From Candidula unifasciata (Eukaryota; Mollusca; Gastropoda; Stylommatophora; Geomitridae), in the NCBI GenBank assembly GCA_905116865.2, contig CAJHNH020002811.1, forward strand, positions 28,986 through 92,985: a stretch of DNA of 64,000 bases. The letters are read 5' to 3'. The notes beneath the pieces were generated by a model, which was not told the origin of the DNA, ran no database searches, and was given only the letters and a program-made list of their open reading frames with translations. The position numbers and the translations under genes are program-made. This document shows, in pieces, positions 63,291 to 64,000 of this stretch (position 1 is the stretch's first letter; every line of letters begins with the position of its first letter).

Positions 63291-63800
63291 AAAAAAAAAT
63301 TAAAAATCCCGGATATGTATATGTGAAAACAATGCTCCTGAACAAATGGGAAATCCAGCAATGATTGCTCGAAGCCAGGAATAGTATTAACGAAAGCTAG
63401 ACGATAGTGCCAACAGGCCCATGGGATAACAAACAAATAGGGAGAAACTGAAAGAATCATTATGGCCGACCTTGTAGAGATAGTTTGACATTAAAATGCA
63501 ATTATGTCATCGTGCGAGGAACACAGACCAATGATTGCACAAATGGCGCCAAACTGTAGCGGGCTGCACACTTTGATATAACTCACACCGAGCCACCTGC
63601 TGTAAACGGCGGCAGATAACGCTTCCTAGCACAGGGGAGATAACGCGGGGGCCGTTTATATTACCTTTTCTCTCTCTCTTTGAATTGACCCTGTTCAACA
63701 TGTATTTGAAAAATTATAAATAGGGAGTGTGATTTTGTTTATGACTGTTTGAAAGTTGCGTTTGGTTCGGCGCGTCTTTTAACTTATTTCTTTCTTCTAG
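63291..63800. other. Unassigned; possible promoter-like stretch
   Basis: 63530-63660 is more GC-rich than its surroundings and is followed by a pyrimidine tract. No motif confirms a promoter. Confidence 0.3.
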
Positions 63801-64000
63801 AATCGTTGCTGATGTCGGGCTAGGTTCTCGGGTGTCTGCTTCTATTTTGTCTGCTGCTGGAGGGTTGTTTCGTGTTGCTTTCTTTGGCGCCTTCCCGATA
63901 AGATGGCTTAGTCCTGATGAGAGCTACGCCGGCATCTTCTGTTGCGTTTTGTCCTTTGGCTTGTTTCTTTGGTTGGCAGGCGGTATCTTGGGTCTGGCCG
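63801..64000 (+). CDS. Possible exon fragment, hydrophobic, runs off end
   Basis: A strong acceptor-like tract (TTATTTCTTTCTTCTAG) is followed by 66 open codons in one frame to the window end, reading IVADVGLGSRVSASILSAAG and later FCCVLSFGLFLWLAGGILGL, two hydrophobic stretches. No family recognised. It may be a membrane-protein exon or chance. Confidence 0.2.

Noticed and set aside
63913..63945. Hammerhead ribozyme from CCTGATGAGAGC
   Set aside because: The GAAA half of the core is missing downstream.

Overview
The window reads as nuclear DNA of an invertebrate animal. It is intron-rich and AT-leaning, packed with LINE, Penelope, SINE-like and DNA-transposon remnants and with long minisatellites. 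A mollusc, probably a gastropod, fits best, but that is an inference from repeat style; nothing here is diagnostic of species. There are no bacterial operons, CRISPR arrays or rRNA genes, and the tRNA-like segments look like SINE heads.

The one clearly identifiable host gene is BBS1, on the minus strand. Fourteen coding exons from 51676 down to 20143 can be read directly with compatible GT-AG splice phases. They give about 577 residues collinear with the BBSome subunit BBS1, ending in a stop codon. A tiny candidate first coding exon (53983-54002) completes a 584-residue model; human BBS1 has 593. A perfect RFX X-box match (54078-54092) lies 76 bp upstream of that candidate start. On its other side a plus-strand exon begins at 54258 and encodes a small unrecognised membrane protein, so 54.0-54.26 kb may be a bidirectional ciliary promoter.

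The introns of BBS1 are inflated by repeats. They hold a 28-bp minisatellite grown inside a LINE RNase H fragment (21.5-22.8 kb), a 25-bp array with higher-order structure (23.4-24.8 kb), a 33-bp array (25.3-25.9 kb), and a 47-bp array split by a nearly intact 4.6-kb I-superfamily-like LINE (33.2-39.8 kb). A Penelope remnant with a 181-bp tandem repeat (40.5-41.8 kb) and a 27-bp array (45.5-45.8 kb) are also intronic.

Left flank (1-20 kb): LINE tails, a Penelope-like element (4.8-6.0 kb), 44-bp, 39-bp and 19-bp minisatellites, SINEs, and one non-repetitive plus-strand reading frame at 11.3-12.2 kb that may be an exon of an unknown gene or a decayed one.

Right flank (54-64 kb): an 872-bp TIR transposon with a perfect 8-bp target duplication, a foldback element with hAT-like inner ends, a decayed minus-strand LINE (58.3-61.7 kb) abutting a 270-bp CAGA microsatellite, another LINE tail, and a possible exon fragment at the window end.

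All family calls are from reading motifs by eye; no search was run.
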